Both the position numbers and the translations under genes were made by a program. A stretch of DNA of 26,859 bases, taken from Pseudomonadota bacterium. GTDB taxonomy: Bacteria; Pseudomonadota; Gammaproteobacteria; Woeseiales; Woeseiaceae. Numbering within the stretch: position 1 is the stretch's first letter; every line of letters starts with the position of its first letter. Of this stretch, positions 24,309 through 26,859 are shown piece after piece. The notes beneath the pieces are model-generated. The model made no database searches. It saw only the letters and a program-made list of their open reading frames with translations, and had not been told where the DNA came from. The stretch spans positions 1 to 26,859 of the forward strand of contig JAPUKV010000012.1 in the NCBI GenBank assembly GCA_027295475.1. Reading direction: 5' to 3'.

Positions 24309-24341
24309 GGCAAGCAATTGAGAAGCTTGTGATCGCTTGCC
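24309..24341 (+). other. Hairpin abutting the start of the CotH-like gene
   Basis: GGCAAGC (24309-24315) and GCTTGCC (24335-24341) form a perfect 7-bp stem with a 19-base loop. The right arm ends at the base before ATG 24342. No T-run follows, so it is not a standard terminator; as mRNA it could cover the ribosome-binding region of the next gene and also stabilise the 3' end of the ExbBD-cluster mRNA. Confidence 0.4.
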
Positions 24342-25388
24342 ATGATGCCAGGAATACCTATCGCATTGCTGTTTGCCTGCATTCTGGCCGGCATGACGAC
24401 AAGCAGTCGTGCCGAGAACCATCTGCTTTTCGATTCAGCAGAGAACCTGGATGTTGTCATCGAATTTCCAGTGAGGACTCTGCTGAAGCGCGCCAGGAAA
24501 AAGCCGGTTCTCCAGGGGCAGTTTCGCTATGTTGATGTCGACGGCAACGAAGTCGCCATCGACATCGATATCACGACGCGCGGCAGGTCGCGTCTGGAGC
24601 ATTGTTCGTTTCCGCCATTGTCTGTTTTTTTGAACCCGGACCAGGTGGCTTCCACGCTTTTCGCCGGCCAGAAAAAACTGAAAATCGTCACCCATTGCAA
24701 CAACGGTTCGACCTACCTCCGCTACCTGCACCAGGAATTCGGAATTTATAAGACCTATAACCTGGTGTCCGAGTATTCATTTCGGGTTCGCATGCTGAAT
24801 GTCACGTATCGGGACATAGAAGGAAAGCGACGCGACGACGTCAGGCTGGCATTCTTCATCGAATCCGACAATGAAGTTGCCAAACGCATGGGCATGAAAA
24901 AAATAAAGACGAAGACCATCGCACCGCATCAGTTCGACGCGGCGCAAACCAACATTTTCGAACTGTTTCAATACTTGATTGCGAACACCGATTGGGCCAT
25001 CAAGAAAGGTCCAGGCACGGAAAATTGCTGTCACAATGGGAAAGTCATTGCAAAACTGGATGCACAGGACAACTGGGTTGTGCTGCCCTACGATTTTGAT
25101 GCGGCAGGCATCATCGAAACGAAATATGCATTGCCCTCTGCAGGCCTTGGCATAAGGACGGTGCGTCATCGACTTTACCGGGGTCGCTGCCGCCACAATG
25201 ACTATCTGGACCAAACCATACAATTGTTCAATGAGCGACGGGCAGACATTGAGATAGCGAACACGCCGGACGCGTTGAGCAATAAGGCTCGGAAGTCGAC
25301 GCTGAAGTATCTCGACGTTTTCTACAAAACCATCAATGATCCCGCAAAACTGAAAAAACGAATTGTCGATGTCTGTCGCGGTGCTTAA
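24342..25388 (+). CDS. Exported CotH/HipA-kinase-like protein of unknown substrate
   Basis: A 348-residue protein with a signal peptide (about 1-24, ending SSRA). The mature N-terminal half has strand pairs and the TRGRSRLEHCSFPPL segment; the second half has the layout of CotH-type atypical kinases: FELFQYLIANTDW (215-218 NTDW, catalytic-loop position), a NCCHNGKVI strand (metal-binding Asn position), and LPYDFDAAG (251-253 DFD, DFG-like). A C-terminal RTVRHRLYRGRCR and a four-helix end follow. Family knowledge: CotH phosphorylates secreted proteins; the homologs I recall of this protein are uncharacterised. Assignment as a kinase is from motif spacing only. It lies 53 bases after the ExbBD cluster on the same strand; the hairpin at its start may set its expression apart. 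No clear ribosome site is seen. Confidence 0.65.
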   Translation: MMPGIPIALLFACILAGMTTSSRAENHLLFDSAENLDVVIEFPVRTLLKRARKKPVLQGQFRYVDVDGNEVAIDIDITTRGRSRLEHCSFPPLSVFLNPDQVASTLFAGQKKLKIVTHCNNGSTYLRYLHQEFGIYKTYNLVSEYSFRVRMLNVTYRDIEGKRRDDVRLAFFIESDNEVAKRMGMKKIKTKTIAPHQFDAAQTNIFELFQYLIANTDWAIKKGPGTENCCHNGKVIAKLDAQDNWVVLPYDFDAAGIIETKYALPSAGLGIRTVRHRLYRGRCRHNDYLDQTIQLFNERRADIEIANTPDALSNKARKSTLKYLDVFYKTINDPAKLKKRIVDVCRGA

Positions 25389-25481
25389 TGCCAGAATAAA
25401 TGTTCGTCGATGAGTAGCTTGTAAGCCGCCTGCAAGCAGCAAGCCGGTGGCAGGTCTATTAGATAACACCGGGGGGAAATC

Positions 25482-25711
25482 ATGAAATCTGAAGTCATGC
25501 TCAGGCAGTTCTTGTCCGTATTGGTGATGGCGGTGTTTATTGCTGCTGCAAATTCCTGTACTGCCGAGGACAGCAATGCCGGCGGATACGAGGACCTGCT
25601 TGCCTTATTCGAAGACTGGCGCGAATTCGAGCAGCCACCCGTGCGTGACGGTGCGTGTCCGACTATTCATCCGAACGATTCAAGGCCGCATACTGTGAAC
25701 TCGATGACTAA
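25482..25711 (+). pseudogene. Frameshifted, truncated 5' end of a DUF885-type gene
   Basis: The first 57 codons look genuine: a strong GGGGGAAA ribosome site, a signal sequence with a Cys near its end (VLVMAVFIAAANSCTAED), then YEDLLALFEDWREFEQPPVRDG, the start of exported DUF885-like proteins, which normally run for several hundred residues. At about 25653-25660 the frame breaks. The expected continuation is found one frame over: VSDYSSERFKAAYCELDD from 25655, ending at TAA 25709. In the original frame the reading continues with unrelated residues to a stop at 25718. Nothing of the rest of the gene is seen downstream. I therefore call a remnant, not a 78-residue protein, though the short product could still be made. 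Confidence 0.65.
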
Positions 25712-25718
25712 TGCGTAG

Positions 25719-25996
25719 ATCCCAAAGGTCAAACTCGTCATCAATGTCAGTCATGCTGGCACTCGCCTCGAATCCACTATTTGAGGATGCGAAACCGGCG
25801 CCGGCCGGGGCCTTTACTGCCTGAAACCCAGAAAGAGCACATTTTGCGCCCATTTGTTCGCTGTTAGATCAAAATGATTGAAAGGCTATATTCACGCAAC
25901 TGCACTGTGGGCGGCCAACCTGGCTTTCCGCTGGACGGACGATATGCTTCATTCAGCCGTGTTCTCCGACCTTCAGGTCCCCTCCACGGGCAGTAA
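25719..25996. other. Unassigned decayed spacer between two gene remnants
   Basis: About 278 bases between the DUF885 remnant and the TonB-receptor remnant. I see no intact gene, repeat or promoter. Plus-strand frames over 25872-25993 stay open for 35-40 codons in two frames and may be the frameshifted upstream part of the receptor, but I could not match them to the family. A minus-strand open frame over 25864-26112 is the antisense of this remnant. Confidence 0.35.
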
Positions 25997-26158
25997 CCTG
26001 GCCTTGACGATGCACTTACTGTTGTGGTCGGATTCAACAGTCTTTTCGACGAAGATCCGTCGACTTGTGACGCCTGTGGCGTGATCGGCATGAGTATCGC
26101 CATGCATGACATACCGGGTACTGTCGGCTATGTACGTGTGACATACCAGCCCAACTAG
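25997..26158 (+). pseudogene. 3' remnant of a TonB-dependent receptor gene
   Basis: A 53-codon frame ending at TAG 26156-26158, preceded in frame by TAA (25994-25996) and lacking any start codon placed for translation. It encodes PGLDDALTVVVGFNSLFDED, followed by PSTCDACGVIGMS, a HDIPGTVGYVRVTY strand and final QPN. The order N-x-FDEDP, CxxC, then a DxPGxxxYxRxxY closing strand is the standard last two strands of TonB-dependent receptors. An intact terminator begins 25 bases downstream. The plug and most of the barrel are absent from the window, so this is the tail of a gene lost by deletion and point decay. Confidence 0.65.
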
Positions 26159-26183
26159 TTGGGAATTCGGCAGGACCACTGGG

Positions 26184-26208
26184 CGGCCCCTTCGGGGGCC
26201 GTTTTTCT
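26184..26208 (+). terminator. Rho-independent terminator
   Basis: A perfect 7-bp stem (CGGCCCC at 26184-26190, GGGGCCG at 26195-26201) closes on a TTCG tetraloop and is followed by TTTTTCTT. It serves the plus-strand receptor remnant; on the minus strand the hairpin lacks a T-run on the proper side. It lies in the gap before the 3' end of the minus-strand regulator gene. Confidence 0.9.
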
Positions 26209-26229
26209 TGCGAACCTGACAAGCGACCG

Positions 26230-26859
26230 TCAGTGGAAAGCGTTACTCAAAATGTTTTCGCGAATCTCTTCGGCGTGAGGCCTTGTACGATTGGCCGCTT
26301 TTCCAAGGCAGTGTCTGTCGCGCGGGCACGATGAGCTTCTCGGGCAGATGATGCTCGCCTCTTTCGCGGCACCGGCTCCTACCCAGCCAATATTCAGAAT
26401 CTTGCCGACGGTCTCGAGTTTCTGACGGGCCTCCCTGGGAATCGTGGCTACTCCGCCTCCCCGGTTACAACTTGATTCGATTTGCTCGATGACGTCATGC
26501 GCGTCAAAGCCCTGAGAATTCAGGGCAGGCGACAAATCGATACCGGCGCACATGACGTGTATATTGCCTGCCGGATCCTTCTCGCGTATCGACTCGCAAC
26601 AATAAAGCCGCGCGTCGTCTCCGTTGCGCAGCACCGAAATCTGTGCCGACGGTTTGGACGAGCGCGAATTGAGCATTTTGAAAACGGCCCAGTGCTGACA
26701 CGGATCCAGCACCATTCTCATGTTGCCCCATGGCAGAGGAATACCGTTGCCTCTGTAGACCGCCCGCAGATGTCCGGGGGGGTAGGCATCAAAGTAGTGC
26801 CAGTGGGGATACGGTGACACGCTGGACATGCGCCGCATGATCAATGCCGTCGACAGCTC
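26230..26859 (-). CDS. XRE-type transcriptional regulator, C-terminal part (5' end beyond window)
   Basis: The frame is open through the right edge (26859), so the N-terminal part is missing; the TTG at 26844 lies inside the gene. The visible 209 residues carry MRRMSSVSPYPHWHYFDAYP, then a GNGIPLPWGNMRMVLDPCQHW segment, a YCCES strand and a later GGGVATIPREARQKLETVGK stretch. I recall this pattern from the ligand-sensing C-terminal half of long XRE-family regulators (DUF3612-like) whose N-terminus is a helix-turn-helix; the family name is from memory. A Cys cluster near the end (CPRSSSCPRDRHC) could bind metal. Targets are unknown; it is convergent with the receptor remnant. Confidence 0.65.
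   Translation of the reverse strand, partial: ELSTALIMRRMSSVSPYPHWHYFDAYPPGHLRAVYRGNGIPLPWGNMRMVLDPCQHWAVFKMLNSRSSKPSAQISVLRNGDDARLYCCESIREKDPAGNIHVMCAGIDLSPALNSQGFDAHDVIEQIESSCNRGGGVATIPREARQKLETVGKILNIGWVGAGAAKEASIICPRSSSCPRDRHCLGKAANRTRPHAEEIRENILSNAFH

Noticed and set aside
25864..26112. An 82-codon minus-strand open frame
   Set aside because: It is antisense to the TonB-receptor remnant, whose plus-strand reading gives a clear family pattern, and it has no family features itself.
24342..26229. A recently acquired mobile island at the right end
   Set aside because: No integrase, transposase, terminal repeats or tRNA target is visible; the fragments are better explained by deletion of resident genes.

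Overview
The window looks like chromosomal DNA from a marine-type gammaproteobacterium. This is inferred from the gene content (TolQ/ExbB-ExbD machinery, LemA plus M48 peptidase, ApbE, TlpA, an LplT-PlsC fusion, TonB-receptor and DUF885 remnants). Woeseiales or a neighbouring lineage is my best guess, but no rRNA or other marker gene is present to prove it. Base composition is moderately GC-rich throughout. No tRNA, rRNA, insertion sequence, phage gene or CRISPR array was seen.

Left part (1-7408): the 3' end of a patatin-like phospholipase gene, then an inverted pair of REP-like palindromes, a small hypothetical gene and a minimal RIO/Kdo-kinase-like gene, both on the minus strand. Divergent from these is a 1346-residue protein that joins an AAA-like/STAND-type ATPase, one membrane helix, a proprotein-convertase P-domain and a WD40 propeller. 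It converges on an MFS (LplT-like) transporter fused to a PlsC acyltransferase.

Middle part (7615-14094): an EexN-like lipoprotein with an unusual charged tail; a minus-strand pair of a SYLF lipid-binding protein and an MscS channel; a minus-strand pair of LemA and an M48 peptidase with a long C-terminal extension; and ApbE, the FAD:protein FMN transferase. The start codon of apbE overlaps that of lemA on the opposite strand.

Right part (14651-24288): a ten-gene, tightly packed, plus-strand cluster. It encodes TlpA, a coiled-coil periplasmic protein, three TPR proteins (two exported, one lipoprotein), a small exported protein, a TolQ/ExbB channel subunit, two different ExbD/TolR subunits and a TonB-like protein with an AgmX/PglI-type C-terminus. 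The set resembles the Agl/Glt gliding and surface-transport machinery of myxobacteria. I read it as an envelope-spanning machine driven by the proton motive force. The first ExbD copy has Asn where the proton-carrying Asp is expected, and the second copy keeps the Asp. This cluster is the most interesting system in the window. A secreted CotH/HipA-kinase-like protein follows directly.

The end (25482-26859) is decaying sequence: the frameshifted 5' end of a DUF885-type gene and the 3' end of a TonB-dependent receptor gene, which still has its intact rho-independent terminator. Opposite these is the C-terminal part of an XRE-type transcriptional regulator that runs off the window.
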